Below, one piece after another: positions 50,548 through 60,901 of a stretch of DNA of 64,000 nt. A model generated the notes under the pieces. The model was not told where the DNA came from. It made no database searches and saw nothing but the letters and a program-made list of their open reading frames with translations. A program made the translations under genes and the position numbers. This DNA comes from Enterobacter sp. RIT418 (GTDB lineage: Bacteria > Pseudomonadota > Gammaproteobacteria > Enterobacterales > Enterobacteriaceae). The stretch is from contig NZ_QBJD02000010.1 in the NCBI RefSeq assembly GCF_003057745.1, positions 124,001 through 188,000 of the forward strand. Reading direction: 5' to 3'. Every line of letters begins with the position of its first letter. Position 1 is the stretch's first letter.

Positions 50548-51462
50548 ATGAGTACTCTACTAAGAAGTGCTGCGCTTTGTTTATGCGCAGGGGTTAGCTG
50601 TGCGCAGGCTGCCGAAACTGAAAAACAGTGGGAGTTTAATATTGGCGCTATGTATGAAATTGAAAACGTCGAAGGGCAGGGCGAAGACAAAGATGGCTTA
50701 TATGAGCCTTCCGTCTGGTTTAACGCCACCTGGGATGCGTGGACAATTTCTCTTGCCATGTATCAGGAGGGGACGGTTGATTACAGCAGTATGACCCGTG
50801 GCTCCTATTTCGATCGTCCAGAGGTTGAATTACGCTATCGTTTTATTGGTACAGATGATTTTACGCTCGGGCTGACCGGCGGTTTCCGCAACTATGGCTA
50901 CCATTTCAAAGATGAGCAGGGCGCTAAAGCCGGAACGGCTAATATGCAGCGTTATAAAGTTCAGCCTGACTGGGATATTAAACTCACGGATGACTGGCGC
51001 TTTAGCGGCTGGTTAGCCATGTATCAGTTCGCTAACGATCTGGAAAAAACCGGCTATGCCGATAGTCGTGTAGAAACTGAAACAGGGTTTACGTGGTCCA
51101 TCAACGAAACATTCTCAGCGAAGGTGAATTACTATTTAGAGCGCGGTTTCAATATGGATGGTTCGCGTAATAACGGCGAGTTCTCCACCCAGGAAATTCG
51201 TGCCTATTTGCCGATTGCGTTGGGCAATACCACGCTCACGCCGTATACGCGGCTTGGCCTGGACCGCTGGTCAAACTGGGACTGGCAGGACGATCCAGAA
51301 CGCGAAGGTCATGACTTTAACCGTCTTGGCCTGCTGTATGCCTATGACTTTACGAATGGTTTATCCATGACGCTCGAATATGCTTACGAGTGGGAAAACC
51401 ACGATGAGGGCGACAGCGACCGTTTCCACTATGCGGGCGTTGGCGTTAATTATGCCTTTTAA
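50548..51462 (+). CDS. ompG: Outer-membrane porin G
   Basis: A 304-residue monomeric porin. The signal peptide ends in CAQA, and the mature protein begins AETEKQWEFNIGAMYEIEN. Alternating aromatic and polar residues mark the beta strands; the C-terminal strand ends in GVGVNYAF with the terminal Phe needed for outer-membrane insertion. OmpG is a 14-strand pore that passes mono- and oligosaccharides. Its place after ycjV and before the regulator ycjW suggests that it admits the substrate of this cluster. Confidence 0.95.
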   Translation: MSTLLRSAALCLCAGVSCAQAAETEKQWEFNIGAMYEIENVEGQGEDKDGLYEPSVWFNATWDAWTISLAMYQEGTVDYSSMTRGSYFDRPEVELRYRFIGTDDFTLGLTGGFRNYGYHFKDEQGAKAGTANMQRYKVQPDWDIKLTDDWRFSGWLAMYQFANDLEKTGYADSRVETETGFTWSINETFSAKVNYYLERGFNMDGSRNNGEFSTQEIRAYLPIALGNTTLTPYTRLGLDRWSNWDWQDDPEREGHDFNRLGLLYAYDFTNGLSMTLEYAYEWENHDEGDSDRFHYAGVGVNYAF

Positions 51463-51465
51463 CGA

Positions 51466-51498
51466 GTAAACGCCGGGGGCGTGCAGCCCCCGGCGTTT
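51466..51498. terminator. Bidirectional hairpin between ompG and ycjW
   Basis: AAACGCCGGGGGC-GTGCA-GCCCCCGGCGTTT is a perfect 13-bp stem shared by the convergent genes. Its right arm touches the ycjW stop codon. There is no long T-run on either side. Confidence 0.8.
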
Positions 51499-52507
51499 AG
51501 CGCAGCGATGGCGAAAATGAAAAGTGGGTATCAATCAGCACTTTCTGCGGCACCGGGCTCCCTGATATCCGCTTGAAAAGAATATCGCAGCTCTCTTCAC
51601 CGAGCCTGCGTATGGGGATCTCAAACCCGGCGGGCGCGGGCGTGAGGATCAGCGTCAGCATCGGATCGCCGTATCCGGCAACCGCAAGCTGTTCCGGAAT
51701 CATCAGGTTTAATTCGTCTGCCGCACGATAGAGGCTTAACAGCTTCATGCTGTCAGTGGCAAAGACGGCGTCTGGCGGATTAGCGGATGAGAGCAAATCG
51801 CAGGCGGCAGAAAGGGCACTTTCATGCGTATAGCCACCGTCTATAATCCACTCTGGGTTAATATCGATATTATGCTTTTCCAGTCCGGCTTTATAACCGG
51901 CCAGGCGGTCGATGGAGACGTGATAATCCAGCGGCGCGTGCAGACAGGCTATTTTCCGGTGTCCACGCTGAATAAACGTTTCCGTTAGCGTAAAGCTGTC
52001 GCTGAAATTATCGGTATCGACAGAATAGATATTTTGATAGTCACCTTCAAGTTTACCAATAACCACCACCGGCACGCCGTAAGCATCCAGACGGGAAAAA
52101 AAGGATTCATTTGCCGGCGAGCTCAGCATAATGATCCCTTTGATCATCTTTTGCTTTATTTTACTTTCGCATTTGAGCAGATCGTCTTCACTGCTTTTCG
52201 ACGTTTGTAATATAACGTCAAAGCCTTCCTGCTCCGCTTTTGCGGTAATGGCATGAAGCACATCAGAGAAAAAGGGATTTCCGGCAGTGGTTTTTGTTGA
52301 ACGGGTAGAAATGACCATAATGGCATCAAAGCCGGAGGTCGTCAGCGCGCGGGCAAGTTTGTTGGGCTGATAATTTAATTCATCAATGGCCTTTAGCACT
52401 TTTTCGCGCGCTTCAGGGGATATATTCGTTTGTTTATTCAGCACTCTGGACACGGTTGATTTCGAAACACCAGCAACACGCGCAATATCATAAATGGTGG
52501 GTGACAT
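51497..52507 (-). CDS. ycjW: LacI-family regulator YcjW
   Basis: A 336-residue LacI/GalR-type repressor. The helix-turn-helix and hinge are in [20 protein letters not shown] and [13 protein letters not shown], and the periplasmic-binding-protein-like effector domain follows. It is the obvious local regulator of the ycj operon. In E. coli YcjW has also been tied to hydrogen sulfide production through pspE, which is missing from this locus. Its likely sites are the two identical 14-mers at 38757 and 48700; the ligand is probably a glycoside. Confidence 0.94.
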   Translation of the reverse strand: MSPTIYDIARVAGVSKSTVSRVLNKQTNISPEAREKVLKAIDELNYQPNKLARALTTSGFDAIMVISTRSTKTTAGNPFFSDVLHAITAKAEQEGFDVILQTSKSSEDDLLKCESKIKQKMIKGIIMLSSPANESFFSRLDAYGVPVVVIGKLEGDYQNIYSVDTDNFSDSFTLTETFIQRGHRKIACLHAPLDYHVSIDRLAGYKAGLEKHNIDINPEWIIDGGYTHESALSAACDLLSSANPPDAVFATDSMKLLSLYRAADELNLMIPEQLAVAGYGDPMLTLILTPAPAGFEIPIRRLGEESCDILFKRISGSPVPQKVLIDTHFSFSPSLR

Positions 52508-52586
52508 ACACCTTACTCGCTCCGGACCGACAGCTATTTATAGGCCATCTTACTGGAGAAAAAACGGCAATAGCAATAATTATGAA

Positions 52587-52613
52587 TTGATAATCAACGA
52601 TCTGCCCCAATTT
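52587..52613 (+). promoter_or_regulatory. Heat-shock (sigma-32) promoter-like sequence before ycjX
   Basis: TTGATAA (52587-52593), 11 bases, then CCCCAATTT (52605-52613). This closely resembles sigma-32 promoters of the dnaK P1 type (TTGAtga, CCCCATtt). It lies 51 bases before the ycjX start. Confidence 0.68.
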
Positions 52614-52663
52614 ATTGTATTCTGAAACGTGTCATTCCAGGCTCCCCGCGATGAAGGACGGCG

Positions 52664-54061
52664 ATGAAGCGACTTAAAAACGAACTTAACTCTCTGGTCA
52701 ACCGCGGCGTGGATCGTCATTTGCGTCTGGCGGTGACCGGGCTCAGCCGCAGCGGCAAGACGGCCTTTATCACCGCGATGGTTAACCAGCTGCTGAACCT
52801 GCATGCAGGGGCGCGCCTGCCGCTGCTGAGCGCCGTGCGCGAAGAGCGCCTGCTGGGCGTGAAGCGCGTGCCCCAGCGTGATTTTGGCATTCCCCGCTTC
52901 ACCTACGATGAAGGGCTGGCACAGCTGTACGGCGATCCGCCCACCTGGCCGACCCCAACGCGCGGCGTGAGTGAAATCCGCCTGGCGCTGCGCTTTCGGT
53001 CTAACGAGTCGCTGATGCGCCACTTCAAGGATACTTCAACGCTCTATCTGGAAATTGTCGATTACCCCGGCGAGTGGCTGCTTGACCTGCCCATGCTGGC
53101 GCAGGACTACCTGAGCTGGTCGCGGCAAATGACCGGCTTACTTCAGGGGCAGCGCGCGGAATGGTCCGCCCGGTGGCGACAGCTCTGCGAGGGCGTAGAC
53201 CCGCTTGCGCCCGCCGATGAAAACCGACTGGCGCGCATCGCTGAGGCCTGGACGGCGTATCTCCATCAGTGTAAGCAGGAGGGGCTGCACTTCATCCAGC
53301 CCGGCCGCTTCGTGCTGCCCGGCGATCTGGCAGGTGCGCCCGCGCTGCAGTTTTTCCCGTGGCCTGACGTAGACGGCATCGGGGAGTCAACGCTGGCCCA
53401 GGCGGAGAAGCACACCAACGCCGGCATGCTGCGCGAGCGGTACAATTATTATTGTGAAAAGGTGGTGAAGGGCTTCTACAAAAACCACTTTTTACGCTTC
53501 GACCGCCAGATCGTGCTGGTGGACTGCCTGCAGCCGCTAAACAGCGGGCCGCAGGCGTTTAACGATATGCGTCTGGCGCTCACCCAGCTGATGCAAAGCT
53601 TCCACTACGGACAGCGCACGCTGTTCCGCCGCCTGTTTTCCCCGGTGATCGACAAGCTGCTGTTTGCCGCGACCAAGGCGGACCACGTCACGGTCGACCA
53701 GCACGCCAACATGGTCTCTCTGCTCCAGCAGCTGGTGCAGGACGCGTGGCAAAACGCGGCGTTTGAGGGGATCGGCATGGATTGCCTGGGGCTGGCGTCG
53801 GTACAGGCGACGCAGAGCGGGCTGATTGACGTCAACGGCGAGAAAATCCCGGCGCTGCGCGGCAACCGCCTCAGCGACGGTGCGCCGCTGACGGTTTATC
53901 CGGGCGAAGTCCCCGCTCGCCTGCCGGGACCGGCCTTCTGGCAAAGCCAGGGCTTCCAGTTTGAAGCCTTTCGCCCGCAGGCGATGAGCGTTGACCAGCC
54001 GCTACCGCATATTCGGCTGGACGCGGCGCTGGAGTTTTTGATTGGAGATAAATTGCGATGA
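52664..54061 (+). CDS. ycjX: P-loop NTPase YcjX (DUF463)
   Basis: A 465-residue protein of the YcjX/DUF463 family. The P-loop GLSRSGKT lies at residues 26-33, and DYPGEW near residue 126 serves as a switch or Walker B-like element. It is a dynamin- or GTPase-like predicted stress protein, heat-induced in E. coli; its function is unknown. Its stop overlaps the ycjF start by four bases. The heat-shock-type promoter upstream agrees with that regulation. Confidence 0.94.
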   Translation: MKRLKNELNSLVNRGVDRHLRLAVTGLSRSGKTAFITAMVNQLLNLHAGARLPLLSAVREERLLGVKRVPQRDFGIPRFTYDEGLAQLYGDPPTWPTPTRGVSEIRLALRFRSNESLMRHFKDTSTLYLEIVDYPGEWLLDLPMLAQDYLSWSRQMTGLLQGQRAEWSARWRQLCEGVDPLAPADENRLARIAEAWTAYLHQCKQEGLHFIQPGRFVLPGDLAGAPALQFFPWPDVDGIGESTLAQAEKHTNAGMLRERYNYYCEKVVKGFYKNHFLRFDRQIVLVDCLQPLNSGPQAFNDMRLALTQLMQSFHYGQRTLFRRLFSPVIDKLLFAATKADHVTVDQHANMVSLLQQLVQDAWQNAAFEGIGMDCLGLASVQATQSGLIDVNGEKIPALRGNRLSDGAPLTVYPGEVPARLPGPAFWQSQGFQFEAFRPQAMSVDQPLPHIRLDAALEFLIGDKLR

Positions 54062-55110
54062 CGGAACCGTTAAAACCGCGCATTGATTTCACCGGGCCGC
54101 TCGAGCAGGAGCAGCAGACGGTATTTAAAACGTCCCAGACGTTCAGCGGCACCCAGGCGGAGAATTTTGCCCCCGCGCTGGCGGAAGAGCCGCTGGTTGA
54201 AGAGGGGCAGGCCGAAGCGGTGGTTGAAGCCGCGCTGCGGCCCAGGCGCAGCCTGTGGCGCAAAATGGTTACGGCCGGGCTGGTGCTGTTCGGCGCGAGC
54301 GTGGTCGGCCAGGGCGTTCAGTGGGCCGTTAACGCCTGGCAAACCCAGGACTGGGTTGCGCTGGGAGGCTGCGCGGCAGGGGCGCTTATCGTCGGGGCCG
54401 GGGTTGGGTCGGTTGCCACCGAGTGGCGTCGGCTGTGGCGGCTGCGCCAGCGCGCGCACGAGCGCGATGAGGCGCGCGATTTGCTGCACAGCCACGGCAC
54501 CGGTAAAGGGCGCGCGTTCTGCGAAGCGCTGGCGAGGCAGGCCGGAATCGATCAGTCCCATCCGGCGCTCCAGCGCTGGTATGCGGCGATCCACGAAACG
54601 CAAAACGATCGGGAAGTGGTCACGCTATATGCGCATATGGTCCAGCCGGTGCTGGACGCGCAGGCGCGTCGCGAGATTAGCCGCTCTGCCGCAGAGTCAA
54701 CGCTGATGATCGCCGTCAGCCCGCTCGCGCTGGTCGACATGGCGTTTATTGCCTGGCGCAACCTGCGCCTGATTAACCGCATCGCTAACCTCTACGGCAT
54801 CGAGCTTGGCTACTATAGCCGCCTGCGCCTGTTCAAGCTGGTGCTGCTGAACATTGCGTTTGCCGGTGCCAGCGAGCTGGTGCGGGAAGTGGGCATGGAC
54901 TGGATGTCGCAGGATTTAGCCGCCAGGCTGTCGGCGCGCGCCGCGCAGGGGATTGGCGCCGGCCTGTTGACCGCGCGCCTCGGCATTAAAGCGATGGAAG
55001 TCTGCCGTCCGCTGCCGTGGATCGACGGCGACAAACCGCGCCTGGGTGATTTTCGCCGCGAACTGATCGGCCAGCTTAAGGAAACTCTCAACAAAAAGCC
55101 GACGTCCTGA
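54058..55110 (+). CDS. ycjF: Inner-membrane protein YcjF (DUF697)
   Basis: A 350-residue membrane protein. After an acidic N-terminal region of about 65 residues come two membrane segments (about 70-92 and 100-120, [18 protein letters not shown]), and the C-terminal half is a DUF697 domain containing further hydrophobic helices. It is partnered with YcjX by overlap and conserved order. The function is unknown. Confidence 0.93.
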   Translation: MTEPLKPRIDFTGPLEQEQQTVFKTSQTFSGTQAENFAPALAEEPLVEEGQAEAVVEAALRPRRSLWRKMVTAGLVLFGASVVGQGVQWAVNAWQTQDWVALGGCAAGALIVGAGVGSVATEWRRLWRLRQRAHERDEARDLLHSHGTGKGRAFCEALARQAGIDQSHPALQRWYAAIHETQNDREVVTLYAHMVQPVLDAQARREISRSAAESTLMIAVSPLALVDMAFIAWRNLRLINRIANLYGIELGYYSRLRLFKLVLLNIAFAGASELVREVGMDWMSQDLAARLSARAAQGIGAGLLTARLGIKAMEVCRPLPWIDGDKPRLGDFRRELIGQLKETLNKKPTS

Positions 55111-55223
55111 CCTCGTTTGTTTACTATTCGTGCTGGCTGTCAATAATTCTTGACAGCCACCTTCCCGATCGCCGCGATCTGACATATTATTTTAGCGTTA
55201 ATGGCTTAAACGGTGAATTTCCC

Positions 55224-56765
55224 ATGCGTCTGGAAGTCTTTTGTGAAGACCGACTCGGTCTGACCCGCGAGTTACTCGATCTGCTTGTTTTACGTAGCAT
55301 TGATTTACGTGGCATTGAGATCGACCCCGTCGGGCGAATTTACCTCAATTTTGCCGAAATTGAATTTAACACCTTCAGCAGCCTGATGGCGGAAATCCGC
55401 CGTATCGCTGGCGTTACGGATGTGCGCACCATTCCCTGGATGCCGTCCGAGCGCGAGCATCTGGCGCTCAGCGCGCTGCTGGAAGCGATGCCGGAGCCTT
55501 TCCTGTCGCTGGATCTGAAAAGCAAAGTTGAGCGCGTTAACCTCGCCAGCTGCCAGCTTTTCGCGCAAAATCAGGAGAAGCTCAGCCATCACCACGCCAC
55601 CCAGCTTATCCCCGGCTTTAACTTCCAGCGCTGGCTGGACAGCAACCCGCAGAACACGCACAGCGAGCACGTGGTGATTAACGGGCAGAACTTCCTGATG
55701 GAAATTACGCCGGTCTACCTGAAAGGGGAAAATGACGATCGCGTGCTGACAGGCGCCGTGATTATGCTGCGCTCCACGGTGCGCATGGGCCGCCAGCTGC
55801 AAAATCTTTCCAGCCAGGACGTGGGGGCATTTAGCCAGATTATTGCGGTAAGCCCTAAAATGCGCCACGTGGTCGATCAGGCGAGGAAGCTGGCGAACCT
55901 GACGGCACCGCTGCTGATCACCGGGGACACCGGAACCGGCAAAGACCTGCTGGCACACGCGGTGCATCTTGCCAGCCCGCGGGCGGCAAAACCTTACCTG
56001 GCGCTTAACTGCGCGTCAATTCCGGAAGATGCCGTTGAAAGCGAGCTGTTCGGCCACGCGCCGGAGGGGAAAAAAGGCTTCTTCGAGCAGGCGAACGGCG
56101 GCTCGGTGCTGCTGGACGAGATCGGGGAAATGTCGCCGCGCATGCAGGCTAAGCTGCTGCGCTTCCTGAACGACGGCACCTTCCGCCGCGTGGGGGAAGA
56201 TCATGAAGTGCACGTCGACGTTCGGGTGATTTGCGCTACTCAAAAAAATCTGGTCGAGCTGGTGCAAAAAGGGGCGTTTCGCGAGGATCTCTATTATCGC
56301 CTTAACGTTCTGACGCTGAATATTCCGCCTTTGCGCGATTGCCCGCAGGACATCATGCCGCTGACGGAGCTGTTCGTGGCGCGCTTCGCGGACGAACAGG
56401 GCGTGCCGCGGCCTAAGCTCTCCGCCGACCTGGGCACGGTGCTCACGCGCTACGGCTGGCCGGGCAACATTCGCCAGCTGAAAAACGCCGTTTATCGGGC
56501 GCTCACTCAGCTCGAAGGCTACGAGCTGCGGCCGCAGGATATTTTGCTGCCGGATTACGATGCCGGAACGGTGTCGGTAGGCGAGGAGGCGATGGAAGGG
56601 TCGCTGGACGATATCACTAGCCGCTTCGAACGTTCGGTGCTGACGCAGCTTTACCGTAGCTACCCGAGCACCCGCAAGCTGGCCAAGCGTCTTGGCGTGT
56701 CGCACACCGCGATTGCGAACAAGCTGCGCGAATATGGGCTGAATCAGAAAAAAAGTGATGAATAA
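55224..56765 (+). CDS. tyrR: Transcriptional regulator of aromatic amino acid genes
   Basis: A 513-residue TyrR. It has an N-terminal ACT domain (about 1-75, EVFCEDRLGLTRELLDLL), a PAS-like domain (80-190) and a central AAA+ domain with Walker A TGDTGTGKDLLA. The C-terminal helix-turn-helix is in STRKLAKRLGVSHTAIANKL. The GAFTGA loop of true sigma-54 activators is absent (HAPEGKKGF in its place), as known for TyrR, which works with sigma-70. It controls aro, tyr and transport genes in response to Tyr, Phe and Trp. Confidence 0.97.
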   Translation: MRLEVFCEDRLGLTRELLDLLVLRSIDLRGIEIDPVGRIYLNFAEIEFNTFSSLMAEIRRIAGVTDVRTIPWMPSEREHLALSALLEAMPEPFLSLDLKSKVERVNLASCQLFAQNQEKLSHHHATQLIPGFNFQRWLDSNPQNTHSEHVVINGQNFLMEITPVYLKGENDDRVLTGAVIMLRSTVRMGRQLQNLSSQDVGAFSQIIAVSPKMRHVVDQARKLANLTAPLLITGDTGTGKDLLAHAVHLASPRAAKPYLALNCASIPEDAVESELFGHAPEGKKGFFEQANGGSVLLDEIGEMSPRMQAKLLRFLNDGTFRRVGEDHEVHVDVRVICATQKNLVELVQKGAFREDLYYRLNVLTLNIPPLRDCPQDIMPLTELFVARFADEQGVPRPKLSADLGTVLTRYGWPGNIRQLKNAVYRALTQLEGYELRPQDILLPDYDAGTVSVGEEAMEGSLDDITSRFERSVLTQLYRSYPSTRKLAKRLGVSHTAIANKLREYGLNQKKSDE

Positions 56766-56796
56766 AAAAAAGCCTCTGTGAAAGAGGCTTTTTTTA
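56764..56796. terminator. Bidirectional terminator between tyrR and tpx
   Basis: AAAAAAAGCCTCT-GTGA-AGAGGCTTTTTTT has A and T runs on both sides of a 6-bp GC stem and can end both convergent genes. Confidence 0.93.
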
Positions 56797-56805
56797 CGCG
56801 TGAGA

Positions 56806-57312
56806 TTACGCTTTCAGCACGTCCAGAGCGGCAGCGTAATCCGGCTCGGTGGTGATTTCATTCACCAGCTCGCTGAAGAGAACGGTGTCGTTTTCATCAA
56901 GAACCAGAACCGCACGGGCAGCCAGGCCTTTCAGGGCACCGTCAGAAATGCCAACGCCGTAGTTATCGAGAAAATCCGGGCTGCGCAAGGTAGACAGGGT
57001 AATGACGTTGCTCAGGCCTTCCGCGCCGCAGAAGCGAGACTGTGCGAACGGCAGGTCGGCGGAAATGCACAGCACCACGGTGTTGTCCATTTCGGTCGCC
57101 AGCTGGTTAAATTTACGCACGGATGCGGCGCACACGCCGGTATCAATGCTTGGGAAAATGTTCAGAACTTTGCGTTTGCCTGCAAACTGAGACAGCGTGA
57201 CGTCAGACAGATCTTTAGCCACCAGAGTAAAAGCCTGCGCTTTGCTGCCAGCCTTCGGAATGGAACCTGCAACAGCAACCGGGTTGCCCTGGAAATGAAC
57301 GAGTTGTGACAT
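56806..57312 (-). CDS. tpx: Thiol peroxidase
   Basis: A 168-residue atypical 2-Cys peroxiredoxin. The peroxidatic cysteine is in [15 protein letters not shown] near residue 61 and the resolving cysteine in [12 protein letters not shown] near residue 95. It reduces alkyl hydroperoxides with thioredoxin and is thought to act in the periplasm or cytoplasm. It is monocistronic and divergent from ycjG. Confidence 0.97.
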   Translation of the reverse strand: MSQLVHFQGNPVAVAGSIPKAGSKAQAFTLVAKDLSDVTLSQFAGKRKVLNIFPSIDTGVCAASVRKFNQLATEMDNTVVLCISADLPFAQSRFCGAEGLSNVITLSTLRSPDFLDNYGVGISDGALKGLAARAVLVLDENDTVLFSELVNEITTEPDYAAALDVLKA

Positions 57313-57417
57313 AGATATCTTCCTGTTTACATATAGTTAACGTCGGGGCTAGTGTATGCCAACAGCGGATAACACGGCAAACCAATTTTTATCGCCTTAC
57401 CGGGCCGCAAGGAGTCA

Positions 57418-58386
57418 GTGATGAGAAGCGTTAAGGTCTATGAAGAAGCCTGGCCGTTACATTCCCCGTTTGTGATCTCCCGCGGCAGCCGCAGCGAGGC
57501 CTGCGTCGTGGTGGTTGAGATTGAAGAAGACGGCGTGAAGGGCGTGGGGGAATGTACGCCTTATCCCCGCTACGGTGAGAGCCTCGCCTCGGTGATGGCC
57601 CAGATTATGACGCTGGTGCCCGCGCTGCAGACGGGACTCTCGCGAGAGGCGCTGCAGTCTGAACTGCCGGGGGGCGCCGCGCGAAACGCCATCGACTGCG
57701 CGCTGTGGAGCCTCGAGGCGGCAAAACAGCAGCAATCCCTGTCAGCGCTGCTGGGCGCGACGCTGCCGGAATCCATCGTCACCGCGCAAACGGTCGTGAT
57801 TGGCGAGCCTGAGCAGATGGCGGCAAGCGCGCGGGCGCTGGTGGAGACCGGCGCTACGCTATTAAAGGTCAAGCTTGACGACCGCCTAATCAGCGAGCGC
57901 ATGGTCGCGATTCGTTCGGCGGTGACAACGGCAACGCTGATTGTGGATGCCAATGAGTCCTGGCATGCCGAAGGGCTGGCGGCGCGCTGCCAGCTGCTGG
58001 CCGATCTCGGCGTCGCGATGCTGGAGCAGCCGTTACCCGCTGAGGAAGACGCCGCGCTGGAGAACTTTATTCATCCGCTGCCAATATGCGCCGACGAAAG
58101 CTGCCACACCCGCGACAGCCTCGCAAAGCTCAAAGGCCGCTATGACATGGTGAACATTAAGCTTGATAAAACCGGCGGCCTGACGGAGGCGCTTGCTCTG
58201 GCCGCGACGGCGCAGGCACAGGGCTTTAGCCTGATGCTGGGCTGTATGCTGTGTACATCGCGGGCGATCGGCGCGGCGCTGCCGCTGGTCAATAAGGTGC
58301 GATTTGCCGATCTCGATGGCCCGACGTGGCTGGCGGTGGACGTCTCGCCAGCCCTCAATTTCACCACCGGCGAACTTCACCCCTGA
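57418..58386 (+). CDS. ycjG: L-Ala-D/L-Glu epimerase
   Basis: A 322-residue enolase-superfamily member of the muconate lactonising group. The Lys-x-Lys base is in LLKVKLDD, the metal ligands are in VDANESW, LEQPLP and ICADES, and a second lysine is in MVNIKLDKTGGL. It interconverts L-Ala-D-Glu and L-Ala-L-Glu during murein peptide recycling. Its 3' end overlaps the convergent mpaA by 10 bases, and mppA lies beyond, so three murein-peptide genes are together. Confidence 0.95.
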   Translation: MMRSVKVYEEAWPLHSPFVISRGSRSEACVVVVEIEEDGVKGVGECTPYPRYGESLASVMAQIMTLVPALQTGLSREALQSELPGGAARNAIDCALWSLEAAKQQQSLSALLGATLPESIVTAQTVVIGEPEQMAASARALVETGATLLKVKLDDRLISERMVAIRSAVTTATLIVDANESWHAEGLAARCQLLADLGVAMLEQPLPAEEDAALENFIHPLPICADESCHTRDSLAKLKGRYDMVNIKLDKTGGLTEALALAATAQAQGFSLMLGCMLCTSRAIGAALPLVNKVRFADLDGPTWLAVDVSPALNFTTGELHP

Positions 58387-59090
58387 GGCTGCCAGCGCAG
58401 CAGCTCGACCATCGCTTTAAGGTATTTTTCGCTCGCCTCGTCGGACGAAATGGGCGGGAACTCTGCGGTAATGCAGTGCAGGCCCAGGTCAGCGCACCAG
58501 CTGCCAAAAGAGCCCGGCGTTTCGTACCCCACGCTGGTGACGAGCGGCAGGGCGAAGGCATCGGCGAGCCACTGGCCGAGGGCGGTATGGCGAGGATCTT
58601 CAATGCAGGCCAGCGGATCGTGGAAAGAGACTACCCAGGCCGGGTGGATCTTATGGATGAGCTGGCACAGCGCCTGCGTTTCGGGCTCGGAGCCAGGCGT
58701 ATCGCCGGTCAGCAGCACAACGTCCCGCGCTTCAGCCGAGCTGTTCCATCGGTAAACCGTCTCCCCGGCGCGCCAGTTGGCCGCGGGGAAATTGCGGTTC
58801 AGGTCAACGCCGCGCGCGTTCGCGCGCAGGCCAAGCTGGCAGCCGTCCGGGTTGACGGTCAGAATGACGTGATGGCGTCGCAGGTTTGGCGCCAGCGTGC
58901 GAAGCGCACAGGAAAGGGTGACGATGGAGGAATTTTCATCACCGTGCGTGCCCGCAATGATTAAGCCGCTGCTGCGATCGGCATCCGGGGCAGGGAACCA
59001 GATCAGCGGAGCGCCTAAAAACGAGCGGCCATAATGTTCAGTGCCCGGCGGGAACGCGCCGCGCTCCGTTCTTGGTCGGGTGAGTGTCAT
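58377..59090 (-). CDS. mpaA: Murein peptide amidase A
   Basis: A 237-residue M14-family zinc carboxypeptidase. The zinc ligands are in AGTHGDENSS and in SFHDPLACIEDP, with substrate residues in VDLNRNFPAANW and the catalytic Glu in HCITAEFPP. It splits the gamma-D-Glu-diaminopimelate bond of murein tripeptides in the cytoplasm. The ATG at 59090 (MTLTRPRTERGAF) has GGGA upstream; the frame is open 14 codons more. It runs opposite to ycjG and mppA. Confidence 0.94.
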   Translation of the reverse strand: MTLTRPRTERGAFPPGTEHYGRSFLGAPLIWFPAPDADRSSGLIIAGTHGDENSSIVTLSCALRTLAPNLRRHHVILTVNPDGCQLGLRANARGVDLNRNFPAANWRAGETVYRWNSSAEARDVVLLTGDTPGSEPETQALCQLIHKIHPAWVVSFHDPLACIEDPRHTALGQWLADAFALPLVTSVGYETPGSFGSWCADLGLHCITAEFPPISSDEASEKYLKAMVELLRWQPQG

Positions 59091-59273
59091 AGCAAATCCC
59101 AATGTAGAATCACTTCTGGCAGTGTTGTGCAAAACTGGCGGTTAATCAAATGGTTTCAGCGTCCGCAGAAGATGTCAGATATCAACTTTCCGGCGCAAGT
59201 CATTTGCATTTCTCCGTGTCGAAACAAATAATTACGCATCCGTTCGTTTGCTGACTTTTTAAAAGGGGATCTC

Positions 59274-60890
59274 ATGAAGCATCCTGTTTCGCTACTCTGT
59301 TCTGCGCTGTGGCTGTGCGGACTCTCTTCACTCTCTTATGCTGCCGATGTGCCAAAGGGAACGGTGCTGGCGCAAAAGCAGGAGCTGGTTCGCCATATCA
59401 AAGATGAACCGGCCTCGCTGGATCCGGCGAAAGCCGTTGGCCTGCCGGAAATTCAGGTGATCCGCGACCTCTTTGAAGGGCTGGTCAATCAGAACGAAAA
59501 AGGGGAAATCACGCCGGGCGTGGCGACGCGCTGGCAAAGCAACGATAACCGCATCTGGACGTTTACGCTGCGCGATAACGCGAAATGGTCCGATGGCACG
59601 CCGGTGACGGCGCAGGATTTCGTATACAGCTGGCAGCGTCTGGTTGACCCGAAAACGACCTCGCCGTTTGCCTGGTTTGCCGCCCTGGCGGGCATTAACA
59701 ACGCGCAGGCGATTATCGACGGCAAGGCCGCGCCGAATACGCTCGGCGTAACGGCCGTGGACGCCAAAACCCTGCGCGTTGAGCTGGATAAACCGCTGCC
59801 GTGGTTCAGCAACCTGACGGCCAACTTCGCTTTCTATCCGGTGCAAAAGGCCAATGTCGAAAGCGGCAAAGAGTGGACCCGCCCGGGGGCGCTGGTGGGG
59901 AACGGCGCGTACGTGCTCAAAGATCGCGTGGTTAATGAGAAGCTGGTGGTAGTGCCGAACGCGCACTATTGGGATAACGCGAAGACGGTGCTCAAAAAGG
60001 TCACGTTTATCCCAATCAATCAGGAATCATCGGCCACCAAACGCTATCTGGCGGGTGACATTGATATCACCGAATCATTCCCGAAAAACATGTATCAAAA
60101 GCTGCTGAAAGACATTCCGGGGCAGGTCTATACTCCGCCGCAGCTTGGAACTTACTACTATGCTTTCAATACGCAGAAAGGGCCCACGGCGGACGCGCGC
60201 GTGCGTCTGGCGCTGAGTATGACTATCGATCGCCGGATTATGGCGGACAAGGTGTTAGGCACGGGGGAGAAACCGGCATGGCACTTCACGCCTGACGTGA
60301 CGGCCGGCTTCACGCCGGAAACCTCACCGTTTGAGCAGATGTCACAGCAGGAGCTGAACGCGCAGGCCAAAACGCTGCTGCAGGCGGCAGGCTATGGTCC
60401 GCAGCGTCCGCTGAAGCTGACCCTGCTTTATAACACCTCGGAAAACCACCAAAAGATTGCTATCGCCGTGGCGTCGATGTGGAAGAAAAATCTTGGCGTA
60501 GACGTTAAGCTGCAGAACCAGGAGTGGAAAACCTACATTGACAGCCGCAACACCGGCAACTTCGACGTGATCCGCGCCTCCTGGGTAGGAGACTACAACG
60601 AGCCGTCGACGTTCCTGTCGCTGCTCACCTCTACCCACAGCGGCAACATTTCACGCTTCAACGACCCGGCCTACGACAAAGTAATCAATCAGGCGTCGCT
60701 TGAAACCACGGCGAAAGCGCGCAACGCGGACTACAACATGGCTGAGAAAATCCTGTTGGAGAAAGCACCGATTGCGCCTATCTATCAATACACTAATGGC
60801 CGGCTGATCAAACCGTGGGTGAAAGGCTATCCGATCAACAACCCGGAAGACGTGGCGTACAGCCGAACGATGTATATTGAGAAGCACTAA
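59274..60890 (+). CDS. mppA: Murein tripeptide-binding protein MppA
   Basis: A 538-residue family 5 solute-binding protein of the OppA type. The signal peptide ends near SYAADVP. The binding-protein segments VGLPEIQVIRDLFEGLVNQN and the C-terminal WVKGYPINNPEDVAYSR are clear. It delivers L-Ala-D-Glu-diaminopimelate to the Opp permease for recycling. AAAAGGGG lies ahead of the start. It is the end of the conserved backbone; E. coli has ynaI next, while here a different module follows. Confidence 0.95.
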   Translation: MKHPVSLLCSALWLCGLSSLSYAADVPKGTVLAQKQELVRHIKDEPASLDPAKAVGLPEIQVIRDLFEGLVNQNEKGEITPGVATRWQSNDNRIWTFTLRDNAKWSDGTPVTAQDFVYSWQRLVDPKTTSPFAWFAALAGINNAQAIIDGKAAPNTLGVTAVDAKTLRVELDKPLPWFSNLTANFAFYPVQKANVESGKEWTRPGALVGNGAYVLKDRVVNEKLVVVPNAHYWDNAKTVLKKVTFIPINQESSATKRYLAGDIDITESFPKNMYQKLLKDIPGQVYTPPQLGTYYYAFNTQKGPTADARVRLALSMTIDRRIMADKVLGTGEKPAWHFTPDVTAGFTPETSPFEQMSQQELNAQAKTLLQAAGYGPQRPLKLTLLYNTSENHQKIAIAVASMWKKNLGVDVKLQNQEWKTYIDSRNTGNFDVIRASWVGDYNEPSTFLSLLTSTHSGNISRFNDPAYDKVINQASLETTAKARNADYNMAEKILLEKAPIAPIYQYTNGRLIKPWVKGYPINNPEDVAYSRTMYIEKH

Positions 60891-60901
60891 TCATCAGTAC
60901 C

